Source: Undaria pinnatifida
Lineage: Eukaryota; Sar; Phaeophyceae; Laminariales; Alariaceae
Assembly (NCBI GenBank): GCA_012845835.1
Contig: JABAKD010000008.1
Coordinates: forward strand, 3,027,651 to 3,091,650
Reading direction: 5' to 3'
Length of the DNA: 64,000 nt
This document shows, piece by piece, positions 26,752 through 34,040 of the stretch (position 1 is its first letter; every line of letters begins with the position of its first letter). The notes beneath the pieces were generated by a model. The model was not told the DNA's origin. It worked only from the letters and a program-made list of their open reading frames with translations, and ran no database searches. The position numbers and the translations under genes were made by a program.

Positions 26752-29700
26752 CGCAGTATTATTGGTGGTGGCGACTGCCGGAACAACGGTGAGACCGCGA
26801 CCCGCAGCTGTTAATGTACCACGCATTCCGGAGTAAAACACAACAGCAGCAACAGCAGTGTCACGCACCATGTCTCTGGTCAAGCGCACCTGCAAAATGC
26901 ACCAGCAAAATGTACTGTTGGGGTGCTGGTACACACCCTACTATGCCTACTATGCCTACTGTAGACATACAGCAGTAACAACTGGTACGTATACTATGTT
27001 TACGCTCTTACTAATAATACGACGGTGACTGTTTTGTTCCTGCTGTTAATATACCAGGTCAGCTGGCTGTGGTACATGAAGTACCTGACTGACTAACATC
27101 ACCCTGTAGACCCTGATAGCTACACTGTAGTTCCAAGGGGAGTCGCCGACCTAAATCCTTAATGAGGACACACAACCCGTAATACGCGCGATCGGAGTAT
27201 CACACACAGCTTGCAAAGATGAGTTTCGACAAAATCTTCGATCTCACAGCTGGAGTGTATTTTTATCTTCATAATAAAGTACCTACTTTATGGGGAGCAC
27301 GATCGAAAGTTAAATCGCAACTCGCGCATACCACTTTTTTGTTCATTGTTTTTCTTGTTCAATCCTCCGGCGGATGGGGCAAAATAAAACCACACTTCCA
27401 CGTAGTTTCATACACGTCCTGCGTCGATATAACTCAATTGCATTCGCAATCCAGCGCTAGCTGGCGTTTCCTTTAGTTCCTGTGGTATTGACAGCGCGAG
27501 CTGTCCCTGCCAGCGATCCCCGCCACTACAGCAGCAGCGCAAGCTGCCGTTGTATACGGATGCGTGAGTATGTCGACCCGACCTGAACCCTGCCAGGTAT
27601 CATTTTTTTCTTCTTCACACACATCTACTTTCTAGCTTCTGGACAAGCCGTGGTCACAGGTGTCGCCCCTTCTCTCCCCGGGTTCTTGCTTTCAATCTTT
27701 ATCGCGCAAAAGGGTCCAGAAATCCCACTGCTCGTCGATTTTTCATCGATTGTTGCTAACTCACGCTTTCGCGCTTTCCGCAAGTCCATTTGTGTGCAAG
27801 AAAAAGTGCCCACGAGTTTATACAAGTACGTGTATGCACTCGAGGGGTTCGAACTCACGAAACTGACCTATACCAGGCTCGAGGATAACCTGATACGCCA
27901 CCGGGGCGACCGGCTGTATTATGTGTACCCTGCTATGATACCTGTTCAGGTGTTACGGCGCGCTCATTCCTCGCAAGAACTTCCGAGCGTGCGAGGTGGG
28001 ATGTCATACGGAAGGCGGAGGAGAAAGTTAGCATCATACATACGGCGGTGACCGCGTTGTTCTTGCTGCTGTACCCGTACCGGTATTTGTTCTTTTTTTT
28101 GCTCATCCCATCTATTATCTTCGCACTTTGTCTCTTCTCTTTCTCCCGCCCTACTTGTAGTTTCTTACAAAAATTGAAAAACGTCAGCTGTGAGTAATTT
28201 TCTACGCCTTAGTTGAGTGGATACCCGCGGCCATGTGAGTTCAGTTTGCACATTGGATCATTTCACTTGTGCGCCTTCTTCGTATCGTGCGTTTCTAGGC
28301 GGGAAAGCGTAGTGTTTCCCCGGACGAATTTTGATTTCATTTGATTTTTCGGATCTTCCTAGGGCTCCAGCACCTTTGTGTGACCACGGACTCTACTTGT
28401 ACATGTTTGACTAGAGTAAATGTCAGACAACAACAACAACAACAACAACATATTTAACTCAGGTCCAGGGTCACTAAAAGCACGTTCTTCTGTTCTTCTG
28501 TTCTCACGAGGCGCCTTCACCGGTTTTGTCCCACAAATTGTACCAGATAAAGTCCCAAATACGTTTCACTTTACAGGGGGTTTTTAAGCTGTCTTTTTTT
28601 TTTTTTGTGTTTTTGTGTTTTTTTTCTTTGTTGTCAAATCACGAGAGCGCGTCGACCCGCCCTAACCCTAAGCCGGTCGCCCCGGTGGCGTATCAGGTTA
28701 TCCTCGAGCCTGGTATAGGTCAGCTTCGTGAGTTCGAATCCCCCCGAGTGCATACGCGTAAAAATTGGTGGGGGCTTTTTCTTGCGCACAAATTGACTTG
28801 CGGAAAACGCGAGAGCGTGAGTTAGCGACAACACTCGATAAAAAATCGACGAGCAGTGGGATTGCTGAACCCTGTGCGCGATAAGAATTGAAGGCAAGAA
28901 CCGGGGCGAAGAAGGGACGACACCTGTGTGACCACGGCTTGTCCAGAAGCTGGAAAGTAAAAGTGTGCGAAAAAAAAAGAGAGAAAAACTAACCCTAAGT
29001 CAAACTCCAACCCCAACCCAGGCTAAGGTAAGGCTCCGACCCGAGCGCGGCCTTCGCCGCGCGTGTTGGAAAAACTGCTAAAAAATGTGCGAACCACCTC
29101 GCACATCGAAACATATTTGGTACTTTATCTGGTATGATTCGTGGGGTGACAACATCGCAAAGGCTTTCGTACTGGTTTCCACTACAGCGGTGGTATCATA
29201 CCATACATACCATACGCGATGGGTGCCTTCATCTTCATGGCGACAACAAGGCTTCAGCCGTTTCTCCCCTCGTCGACTCGCATCCAACACGATACAAGTG
29301 AAGGAATGCTAAACACCAGGTAGTGTGCAATGTATGATACAACGCACACATTTCTCATCATGTTTATTTATAGCTTACTGGAGAATACTGCTACCAGGCC
29401 CGACGGGTGGATCCTGCTACGATAGAGCTATTGAGGATATACCGTTTTTTGACAAAATAATTTTCGAGCTACGGGGCCCACAATCGACGCAATACAAGCA
29501 CCATTTCTTTTTGGTTGCAGTATGCATGATATACATTTTTAGTAAGATTGTTTTAAATACGTCAAATTTTGTCGCAGCGCTTTTCCGGTCAAAACAATTA
29601 TCTAAATTACAGGGGGACCCAAAAGCGACGAAACACCACTTTTTTTGTCGCCTTTTTTTTTCTTGTTAACCTATCGTAAATACATAATATACGTCAGTGG

Positions 29701-32700
29701 ATTCGACAACATTTCAAGCAAAATCTAAGGGTCGACACTCATCTTTGCAAAATGCGTGATACACCGGCCGCTCGTCTTTACGGAGGATGCAACATTGTTT
29801 TGAACATATCCATACATATATATTGACCCTGATAGCTACACTGTAGTTGTAAGGGGAGTCGCCGACCTATATCCTCAATGAGGACACACAACTCGTAATA
29901 CGCGCGATCGGAGTATCACACACAGCTTGCAAAGACGAGTTTCGACAAAATCTTCGATCTCACAGCTAGAGTGTATTTTCATTTTTGATAATATATACCT
30001 GGTATGACTCCTCTTATGGATGTTGCCAGGGTGATTTTTGTGTACCTACTATAATGGGCCATGGATTTTTTTGTATCGGTTTTGCACTTCTGGTTTTCCT
30101 CAAAATCAGTATTCGGGTGAGGTATTTGATAGAGTTTATCAAGCCTCCACCCTCAGAGGGCAAAAAAGAGCCGGTGCGCCTACATATCATATCTTCATTT
30201 ATTTTTTCGTTTTTTAATCCTCCGGCGGATGGGGGGAAAAAAAAATATAAAGCTTGAGCTCACCACACTTCCACGTATTTTCATACACGTCGTGTGTCGA
30301 TTTCACTCAAGTGCATTCGCAATCCAGTGCTAGATGGCGTGTCCTTCGTATCGTGCGTCGCATATGTCGTGCCTGGTACGCGCTCAGTCCTCCCACCAAT
30401 TTCGAGCGAGCGAAAGCGAGGCAGGCGCATAGACCATTCATTGTCATATCCCATCTTACAAAATAATATCACACGTCCTATACGGCGGTCACCGTCTTGT
30501 TCCGGCTGTCATATCATATACCGGCATGTATTCATACATTTATAAAAAAAACATGTCATGTGTACCAGTATTTATAGAGCTGTGAGTCGGCACGACTTGA
30601 AAGTCACCGATTAGTTATTAGAGGCAAACAGTTAATCGTTTTCCGGAGGCGCCGACTATCCAACATATTGGGTTTCCATACTCGTTGGAAGGATTGTTCA
30701 GTGCGGAGTGCGTTTTTGTTTTAATGGTGGGGCCCTCTCGGCCGGAAGGGTCTGATTTGGCTCGCTTCGCTCTGCTGACTCAAGTGGGCAATTTTTTACT
30801 CGGCCAACCTTCAGCTGAATTCGCCAGCCGACATGCCGACTACAGTCACTTAGTTGGCTAACGGCATCTACAAGTCAAGTTTTAGTCGTGAAATCCTGCC
30901 AACAAACAGCTCTGCATATTTATACTGAAAAAAACACTACTACTGTTAATGCGTACAGCTGTGAGATAGAGGATATCGTCGAAACATCGACTCGTATGTA
31001 CCTGGTATGTATGTTTGCAAGCTTGTGTGCGATAGTAATCCGATCGAGCTTATTACGGGGTGGGGTGTGCAAGTCCTCAAGAAGGCCGTACTCGTAGTTT
31101 TTTTTTTTTTTTTTTTTTTTTCAGTCCTCCGGCGGATGGGGAAAACATAAAGCTTTAGCTCACCACACTTCCACGTATTTTCACACGCGTCGTGTGTCGA
31201 TTTAACTCAGTTGCTTTCGCAGCCCAACGCTAGCTGGCGCACCCTTCGGGTCCCATTGTAGGTATAGCGTAAGCTGTCCCTATCAGTGGTCTTCGTTACA
31301 ACCCCGGCAGCGCAAGCTCGTAGTATCTACATGATACGAGTACGATCGAATGTTAAATCGTTCATACAGCATAATGGTATCATGGCGACTCGTACGCGCT
31401 CACTCCTGACAAGGACCTCGAGCAGGCGCAAGCGACAAAGCGATATATCGAGAGAGTCATAAACATGCAAGCGGACAAGACAAAATAAAAGCGAGCGGCC
31501 GGTGTATCACGCACCTTGCAAATATGGGTACCGACCCTCAAATTTCTCGAACTCACAGCTGAAGTATTTCAAATGGTTTTATAAAACAGGCAAAACCATG
31601 GACGCGCGGAGATAATAGAAGGGACGAGCAACATAACAATTAAAAATAGGAAGGCTTGGCAAGTCCGGGGAGGCGGTGCGCTCAGGGGGTGGGGAGGGGG
31701 GGCGGGGGTGGGGAGTGAGGGGTGCGGAAATCCCCACCGAGTCCTTCCCTCCCATTCAAGGTGACGCTTTTGCAAATTCGGCGATCCCCTGCTCCACCAT
31801 GAGTAGCCACAAAAATTGAAAGGCCGCCACAAACCGAGGCAGCAACAGAAACAGTTGCCAATACAAATCGAGAGGCCGCCACAAACCGAAGCATCACCAG
31901 TCCCAGAACGAACAACTTTTGTCGTTTCAGTTGTTTCGTCCTCCAGCGGATCGAACAGTATACATACAATACCACTGCACAATATGTCCCACGGTAGTCT
32001 ACTGCGTCCCCTCCCCCATCCCCCCCCCGCCCCCCTCCCCCCTTGCCCAATATCCCTCCCCCTCGCCCCTGCCGACTACCCCCCCCCCCCCCCCCAACCC
32101 CCGCGGCGCGCCCATTATTCATGTATAAATCCCACACCTTTGAATTGAGCTGATCGTCCAAGTTGCGGTGGTCGTGGTGGTACATGAGCGAGGTACCCGT
32201 CAGCACGAAGTACCGCTTTTTGGCGACGTAGTTCATAAACTTGATCTTGTCCATCCCGTTCTTCGCCCCGCTTGAAGTACTGGACTTCTTCATCAGGTAT
32301 CCGGTCTTAGAAGACACGAAAACTTTTCGGGCGTAGGCCAGCCGCGTGAGCCCGCCGGGCCCATCCCTACATGGAGGCGGTTACGGGGCAAGGGGGAGGG
32401 GGGGACGGGGACGGAGCGGGGGCGGTTACGGAGGGCATTACGGGGGGGGGGAAGGACGATATTTAGTCGTAACGCCAGTCCAAAGACTCCCCCTAACCCA
32501 TCCCTGGAAGGGAGAACGGGTATTGTATGGAAGCGGTTCTCGGGAGGGGGGGGGGAGGGGCGGTATGATATGGCGGGTATATAGGCGGAGGGGGGATAGG
32601 TAAGACACGATTTTTTTTCGGGCTTACACCAGCCGCAAGGACCCGTCGGGTCGGTCCACCTCAAACGGAGGCGGTTGTGGAGGGAGGGAGAGACGGGAGG

Positions 32701-32820
32701 AAGGGGGGGGGCTTGTGTGGACGACATGGTACGCTTTCGATTGTGAACCCTTCGAGGAGTTTGGGCCAGACGGTTCATGATGATGCCGCCGTTTTTCATA
32801 TTCTTGTCGCCACATTTTAC
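4538..32820 (-). CDS. Multi-exon PH/PDZ-like/CH/EF-hand scaffold protein (24 exons seen, 5' incomplete)
   Basis: Exons in transcription order, minus strand: 32820-32630, 32305-32138, 26889-26869, 26472-26386, 25943-25887, 25196-25122, 24472-24332, 23671-23528, 23011-22835, 22541-22212, 21728-21639, 21497-21402, 21077-20952, 20474-20348, 17804-17665, 17064-16930, 16220-16116, 15571-15486, 14488-12417, 10490-10329, 8879-8808, 7573-7061, 6303-6124, 4645-4538. Nearly all junctions are GT-AG and keep reading phase, and domains run continuously across the joins, which is the main support. The product is about 1800 residues: four PH domains, a PDZ-like domain, a long low-complexity linker, one CH domain and an EF-hand pair. 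PH domains commonly bind phosphoinositides or proteins and CH domains commonly bind actin, so a cortical or membrane-cytoskeleton scaffold is inferred. The first exon seen begins mid-codon, so upstream exons are missing; none was found with confidence. The acceptors at 25943 and 21728 are the least certain. I cannot name an ortholog. Confidence 0.85.
4783..5030 (+). repeat. Dispersed ~250-bp family (TCTGGTGTGC...GGCACGGACAC)
   Basis: The segment resembles 40207-40460 throughout and matches the end part at 36275-36350 (+) and about 34140-34200 (-). The shared end reads as VVLE(V/L)DGWK in one frame, so the family may carry a coding fragment. Confidence 0.6.
5399..5515 (+). repeat. AATATCAACAGCC minisatellite in the last intron
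   Basis: About seven degenerate copies of an 18-bp unit (CAATATCAACAGC and variants). Confidence 0.7.
5616..5749. mobile_element. MITE-like inverted-repeat element, CCCCTTTA termini
   Basis: The ends CCCCTTTAAAGC and GCGCTAAAGGG are inverted, as are internal CCCTATACTAACTCCAAGT and ACTTGGAAACAGTATAGGG. Related copies lie at 35609-35689 and 42060-42120. No transposase is present. Confidence 0.65.
6355..6840 (+). repeat. GGAT/TGGA tetranucleotide minisatellite in an intron
   Basis: About 480 bp of degenerate (GGAT)n with GGAC, GGGT and GTAT variants lies between the acid-rich and EF-hand exons. Open frames across it (DGWM, HPSI repeats) reflect only the repeat. Confidence 0.9.
7061..10490 (-). 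CDS. Calponin-homology domain of the PH gene (three exons) plus Gly/acid-rich tail
   Basis: Exons 10490-10329 (54 codons), 8879-8808 (24 codons) and 7573-7061 (171 codons) are all phase 0. Joined, they give a single CH domain at about residues 1456-1560: [14 protein letters not shown], the signature [39 protein letters not shown] and [20 protein letters not shown]. The last segment closely follows the DLYE.KNI..VV motif of calponin/transgelin-type CH domains, which usually bind actin filaments or signalling partners. The third exon continues with an Ala/Gly-rich stretch and a long Glu/Asp/Ser run (7140-7240), probably disordered, ending NKELT before GTGAGA. One CH domain alone often binds actin weakly; function is inferred from family. 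Confidence 0.9.
8020..8770 (+). repeat. ~150-bp tandem repeat array in a CH-domain intron
   Basis: Five to six copies of a unit with CGGCGATGGGTTACCGGGGAT, CACTCGCTCAACCCCGGGGGC, GTAGAGAAA and CCCGAAACGCGGGAGGCAGC. It fills most of the intron between exons 8879-8808 and 7573-7061. Confidence 0.9.
9175..9620. repeat. Inverted pair of the ~160-bp CTGTGAGATCGAAG element
   Basis: Copy one is about 9179-9345 (+) and copy two about 9462-9618 (-), separated by roughly 115 bp and nearly identical. The element runs from ACTCCAG(C/T)TGTGAGATCGA through CCGATCGCGCG and GTCGGCGACTCCCCT to ATCAGGGTCAA. Other copies: 10530-10690 (+), 27105-27266 (-), 29822-29980 (-), 39675-39765 (+, partial), 42833-42993 (+) and 44520-44675 (+), with diverged pieces near 15010, 29740, 30955, 31540, 41650 and 58385. 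Confidence 0.85.
10530..11990 (+). repeat. Long G-rich composite repeat (first copy)
   Basis: It begins with a copy of the ~160-bp element and continues with units containing GTGCGCGGAAACT, AAATCTGACGG and GTGGTGCTAGGTCTAGGCGAT, broken by poly-G tracts (a run of 24 at 10980-11004). It lies in the intron upstream of the CH exons. A homologous copy is at 42833-44060. Confidence 0.8.
12100..12400 (+). repeat. CAACACCAGCATCA-type low-complexity tract
   Basis: Degenerate CAT/CAA/CAC trinucleotide and AACACCAGCATC repeats lie directly downstream, in the sense direction, of the donor of the large low-complexity exon. Confidence 0.7.
12417..14488 (-). CDS. Large low-complexity exon of the PH gene with an apparent homopolymer frameshift
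   Basis: The exon is 2072 bp between the AACCTCAG acceptor and the GAG/GTGGGT donor. It encodes about 690 residues: a charged helix ([16 protein letters not shown]), a poly-Gln run from the CTG/CAG tract at 14389-14421, then long Ala, Gly and Ser-rich disordered sequence with short conserved-looking islands such as [19 protein letters not shown] and PWDEEE at the end. One frame is open from 14488 to about 12750 and another from about 12800 to 12417. The switch lies at a run of 12 C (12766-12777, G in the sense strand); one base fewer would join the frames. A sequencing length error or true variation in the run are both possible. No catalytic domain is seen. Confidence 0.75.
14650..14890 (+). 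repeat. ~30-bp GATCATCTACATCGGACA minisatellite in an intron
   Basis: About eight copies of a unit containing GACAGATCACGATCTAGATC and ATCTACATCG. No coding sequence. Confidence 0.85.
15486..15571 (-). CDS. Short charged coiled-coil-like exon of the PH gene
   Basis: This 86-bp exon follows a GGCACAG acceptor and ends with two bases of an Arg codon before GTTAGA. It encodes ASAVANGGG, then a highly charged helix-like run [19 protein letters not shown]. The following exon continues with [16 protein letters not shown], so together they could form a short charged helix or coiled coil leaving PH domain 4. The split Arg codon (AG+G) restores phase, which supports both exon limits. Confidence 0.7.
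15590..16095 (+). repeat. Trinucleotide (AGC/AAC/ACC) tract filling an intron
   Basis: Almost the entire intron 15572-16115 consists of GCA/CAG, then CAA and CACCAA repeats. The apparent Cys/Leu/Val or Ser/Asn-rich frames are repeat translations. Confidence 0.85.
16116..17064 (-). CDS. PH domain 4 of the PH gene (two exons after the shared start)
   Basis: Exons 17064-16930 (45 codons) and 16220-16116 (35 codons) are phase 0 at both ends. With the start [15 protein letters not shown] from the preceding exon they form a compact PH domain at about residues 650-736: [19 protein letters not shown] for strands 2-3, [12 protein letters not shown] in the middle, [16 protein letters not shown] late, and the helix [13 protein letters not shown] with the conserved Trp. 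Basic residues near the strand 1-2 loop (KK, TGKK, GKWK) would suit phosphoinositide binding, but this is inference. The donors GTGAGG and GTGAGT are strong. Confidence 0.85.
17665..20474 (-). CDS. PDZ-like domain of the PH gene (two exons) plus start of PH domain 4
   Basis: Exon 20474-20348 ends after one base of a Gly codon, and exon 17804-17665 supplies the other two, giving ALASVNG followed by [12 protein letters not shown]. The joined segment, about residues 568-645, has a PDZ-like layout: [11 protein letters not shown] as the carboxylate-loop strand, [12 protein letters not shown] matching the usual VGD.L..VNG region, then a helix (AYEETIGML) and a final strand ([11 protein letters not shown]). 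It then runs into [15 protein letters not shown], the first strand of the fourth PH domain. The PDZ call rests on pattern only; the GLGF loop is reduced to PLGV. The intron is about 2.5 kb and repeat-rich. Confidence 0.7.
18178..18260 (+). repeat. GGGTTGA and GGGGGGA short tandem repeats
   Basis: Three GGGTTGA units are followed by about ten GGGGGGA-like units within the intron between the two PDZ-like exons. Confidence 0.8.
18872..19165 (+). mobile_element. Short retroelement-like repeat with hairpin and (CAA)n tail
   Basis: About 75 bp containing the hairpin CTCCAG-AGTGA-CTGGAG (18890-18906), CCTGTCCTGTGACCAC and GCGAGTTAATGTGAGAAC is followed by (CAA)n and (CACCAA)n. The same unit with a tail is at 48032-48118 and 48180-48331 (+) and 50887-51010 (-). 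Confidence 0.7.
20952..22541 (-). CDS. PH domain 3 of the PH gene, with Gly/Ser-rich leader (four exons)
   Basis: Exons 22541-22212, 21728-21639, 21497-21402 and 21077-20952. The first begins [13 protein letters not shown], passes through a Gly/Glu/Ser-rich stretch and enters the PH fold at [20 protein letters not shown] and [19 protein letters not shown]. The domain continues [19 protein letters not shown] and closes with [16 protein letters not shown], with the conserved helix Trp. Exon 21728-21639 could instead begin at 21707 (AAG/TCG), which is also in phase. The intron after 21402 has a GCAAGT donor, a GC-AG intron; this choice keeps phase and the domain intact. Confidence 0.82.
21966..22024 (-). 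pseudogene. Degenerate copy of the end of the PH domain 3 first exon
   Basis: About 59 bp in the intron between 22212 and 21728 resemble the end of exon 22541-22212. Conserved pieces read [11 protein letters not shown] and, after a one-base deletion, LVRPTQ against HYVRPKQ in the functional copy; the V, R and P codons differ silently. A TAA sits just before KGR, and the donor GTGTGT has become GCATGT. This marks it as a non-functional duplicate. Confidence 0.6.
22835..24472 (-). CDS. PH domain 2 of the PH gene (three exons)
   Basis: Exons 24472-24332, 23671-23528 and 23011-22835, all phase 0, encode about residues 200-358. The domain starts [15 protein letters not shown], followed by a Pro/Thr-rich loop insertion of about 40 residues. 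It continues [19 protein letters not shown] and ends with [19 protein letters not shown], where W is the invariant Trp of the PH C-terminal helix. The loop makes it longer than a typical PH domain of about 100-120 residues. The donors GTGAG and GTAAG and the pyrimidine-rich acceptors are good. An in-frame second copy of its first exon lies just upstream (24581-24673). Confidence 0.85.
23014..23165 (+). repeat. (TAGGG)n array
   Basis: About 25 near-perfect TAGGG units directly upstream, in the sense direction, of the acceptor of exon 23011-22835, so the intron end reads CCCTACCCTAACAG. Confidence 0.95.
23683..24030 (+). repeat. ACACCAGGGAACGGC minisatellite in an intron
   Basis: Seven 17-bp units (CACCAGGGAACGGCACA) are followed by degenerate ACGGCA and AGAGCAACGACGACC units. 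Confidence 0.9.
24581..24673 (-). pseudogene. Second copy of the PH domain 2 first exon
   Basis: This stretch repeats 24332-24472 with roughly 85% identity by eye over about 90 bp, including the GAAACAG acceptor. It stays in frame: LKG, then GTGGG in place of ITR, then YLLKLRA and IPTPTN, with one extra Gly codon and several silent changes. Similarity ends near 24581, before any donor like that of the functional exon, so it is either a relic of a tandem exon duplication or an unused alternative exon. Confidence 0.7.
24838..25110 (+). repeat. ~118-bp tandem repeat with CAACCGGCACTA motifs
   Basis: Two and a half units carry GGGCAACCGGCACTACTC, GGTTGTTCCCATC and GCGAAACGATTTCACA. An inverted relative is at 45170-45330 and a degenerate one at 37690-37905. 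Confidence 0.8.
25122..32305 (-). CDS. PH domain 1 of the PH gene (five exons)
   Basis: Exons 32305-32138, 26889-26869, 26472-26386, 25943-25887 and 25196-25122 join into one PH domain at about residues 64-199. The first beta strands are TGYLMKKS and [16 protein letters not shown]; the middle reads [15 protein letters not shown] and STFGIKL; the C-terminal helix carries the conserved Trp in [13 protein letters not shown]. The second exon is 21 bp and in phase on both sides. The join at 25943 uses an AAG acceptor to keep phase; the stronger CAG at 25954-25955 would bring in a stop with the donor chosen. The 5.2-kb intron 26890-32137 is filled with dispersed repeats. Confidence 0.75.
26590..26756 (+). 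repeat. (GTA)n/(AGT)n microsatellite
   Basis: About 165 bp of AGT repeats with CGT interruptions, inside the intron between exons 26889-26869 and 26472-26386. Confidence 0.95.
27105..27266 (-). repeat. Copy of the ~160-bp CTGTGAGATCGAAG element
   Basis: Reads (minus) from GTGAGATCGAAGATTTTGTC to ATCAGGGTC, nearly identical to the 9462-9618 copy, within the 5.2-kb PH intron. Confidence 0.85.
27361..27545 (+). repeat. CCTCCGGCGGATGGGG dispersed family, copy 1
   Basis: Starts with TCCTCCGGCGGATGGGG and continues with CACACTTCCACGTA, CGTCGATATAACTCAATTGC and GCGCTAGCTGGCG. Related copies: 30218-30345 (+), 31121-31330 (+) and 35446-35723 (-). Confidence 0.75.
27630..27915 (-). mobile_element. 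tRNA-derived SINE, copy 1
   Basis: On the minus strand it begins AGCCGGTCGCCCCGGTGG, has A-box-like TGGCGTATCAGG and B-box GAGTTCGAACCCC, and continues about 210 bp to CACCTGTGACCACGGCTTGT near 27640. Copy 2 (28671-28965) matches it in inverse orientation. Confidence 0.75.
28671..28965 (+). mobile_element. tRNA-derived SINE, copy 2
   Basis: The A box is at 28686-28697 and the B box GAGTTCGAATCCC at 28730-28742. The tRNA-like head is followed by a unique body ending near GTGACCACGGCTTGTCCAG. The tRNA-like head folds too loosely to be called a tRNA gene. Confidence 0.75.
29000..29190 (+). repeat. Dispersed repeat (GGCCTTCGCCGCGCGT family)
   Basis: Shares CCAACCCCAACCC, CTTCGCCGCGCGT, AAACTG(C/T)...GTGCG(A/G)ACCAC and CATCGCAAAGGCT with 46440-46615. 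Confidence 0.6.
29822..29985 (-). repeat. Copy of the ~160-bp CTGTGAGATCGAAG element
   Basis: Same span and order as the 27105-27266 copy, with GGGGAGTCGCCGACCTA near the left end and CTAGAGTGTATTTTCATT at the right. Confidence 0.85.
30218..31330 (+). repeat. Two further CCTCCGGCGGATGGGG family copies
   Basis: Copies at 30218-30345 and 31121-31330 share CACACTTCCACGTATTTTCA, GTGTCGATTT and GCTAG(C/A)TGGCG. Between them is a GGGGCCCTCTCGG repeat (about 30730-30860) related to 46245-46365. Confidence 0.65.
32311..32389 (-). pseudogene. Degenerate copy of the 3' end of exon 32630-32820 and its donor
   Basis: This 79-bp stretch matches about 32603-32690, covering the exon end (PPP...GSLRL), the donor region and the following AAAA/TTTT-rich intron start with GTGTCTT. 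The donor GT is changed to GC. The copy abuts the acceptor of exon 32138-32305, so the present intron end seems to derive from a duplicated intron start. Confidence 0.5.
32630..32820 (-). CDS. First exon seen of the PH gene, basic/proline-rich N-terminal segment
   Basis: The exon follows a TTTTGAGTCCAG acceptor and ends at a CTG/GTGTAAG donor. It is 191 bp, two bases plus 63 codons, so an earlier exon must supply one base. The product is hydrophilic: a short charged start ([11 protein letters not shown]), a Ser/Pro-rich middle and an end reading DRPDGSLRL that leads directly into the TGYLMKK start of the first PH domain. No domain is recognised. The reading frame and both splice sites look sound, but exon identity rests on phase and on continuity with the next exon. 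Confidence 0.6.
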
Positions 32821-33957
32821 CTGGACTCAAAAGTGGAATAAAATTAGATTGCTGTCCAACACGGCCGTAGCATGGGCAGGGGAATGCCATCACAATTAAT
32901 AACCCTTCTACGGGTCCATTGATACTGATTCATACAGACCAAAAAGCGGCGAGCGCGACCCCATCAAGTTAGCAGCTCTCGCAATAAATCCCACCAAAAA
33001 ACAATTTGGTGCTGGAAGTTGCATGTAGCTCGTAGCTATATAACCGGGCCACAGGGAGTCTTACGCATGTACGGGTTGAGCTGGAGCGTAAAAGTGATGA
33101 CCCATTTTTTATTTTTTTTCTTAGATCCTCCTGGAGATCCGGGTAAAGGTACACTTTCGTTTGTGTATCAGTTTTTGTCCATCTGCAAAACGCTTACTCG
33201 GTGTTAACCTCGCCCCTTCGGTCAAGTCAACACCGTGGACTTGCCGGCCTTCTTCTTCGGCCGAACCCTATAAAACAATGAAACAAAACAAACAAGAGGC
33301 CAGCACTCCCCAATAAAAAAATGAAACAAAACAGACAAAAAGACACCAGCACTCCCCCCGCACGACCACCGCACGAATCAGCGCCACCGCTGCACTACGG
33401 CTGTCGCTGCACGCTGCCCAAAAAGTTATTTGTACCCAACCAGTCCCCACTTCAAGGTCATCTGCCCCCACTTTGAGTTCGTAGTCAACGCTATTTCTAG
33501 AAAAATTTCCGCTTGCACTTGTAGCTCGTAGCCGGGGCCACGGAGCAGAGCACTCGCACGCATTTTATACGATACAACGAGAGCAAAACGCCACCGGATA
33601 ACAGTCCACGTCCACTGCCGATTCCGATACTCCCGCTGCTGCAATTAATAATGGTTTGCCTTGCTGGCTGGTGCAAATCCCTCTGGTGTTTTGTGTTCTT
33701 CATCCCACTTATTATTCTCAGACTAATCTTCTCGCCCTCCTTATCAGTAGTAGCTAAGGTCCGGGGTCACTACTAACTAGGCTCTTCTTCCCCCTCCCCA
33801 CTACGGTACATGCCTTCGTTTTTATCGGCAAAATAGTTCAGCATTTTCTTCCCTCCTCGACTCGCGTCGAATTGTACCTACTACCCACGCTGCTAGGCGC
33901 TCTTAGCAGTTTAATTTATTTTTGGCATTTTTGCAAACACAGTCAAAATCTCACCAC

Positions 33958-34040
33958 GCACGGTGGGAATCGAACTCAAGGACCAATGCTATTACCATTC
34001 GAGGGTGACCACAAGACCACCGGGGCGACCGGCTTGTGTG
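33958..34040 (-). mobile_element. tRNA-like SINE head, second subfamily
   Basis: On the minus strand it starts GCCGGTCGCCCCGGTGGTC, has A box TGGTCTTGTGG and B box GAGTTCGATTCCC, and matches the first 20 bases of the 28671 SINE while diverging after. Confidence 0.65.

Noticed and set aside
28671-28745. True tRNA gene
   Set aside because: A and B boxes are present, but the arms do not pair into a clear cloverleaf and the head continues into a repeated body, as in a SINE.
33220-33570. Possible upstream exons of the PH gene on the minus strand
   Set aside because: Short frames (a charged GSAEEEGRQVHG-like piece, and one starting MRASALLRGPGYELQ) have AG or GT nearby, but phase to exon 32820 is uncertain and part of the sequence is duplicated near 33030.
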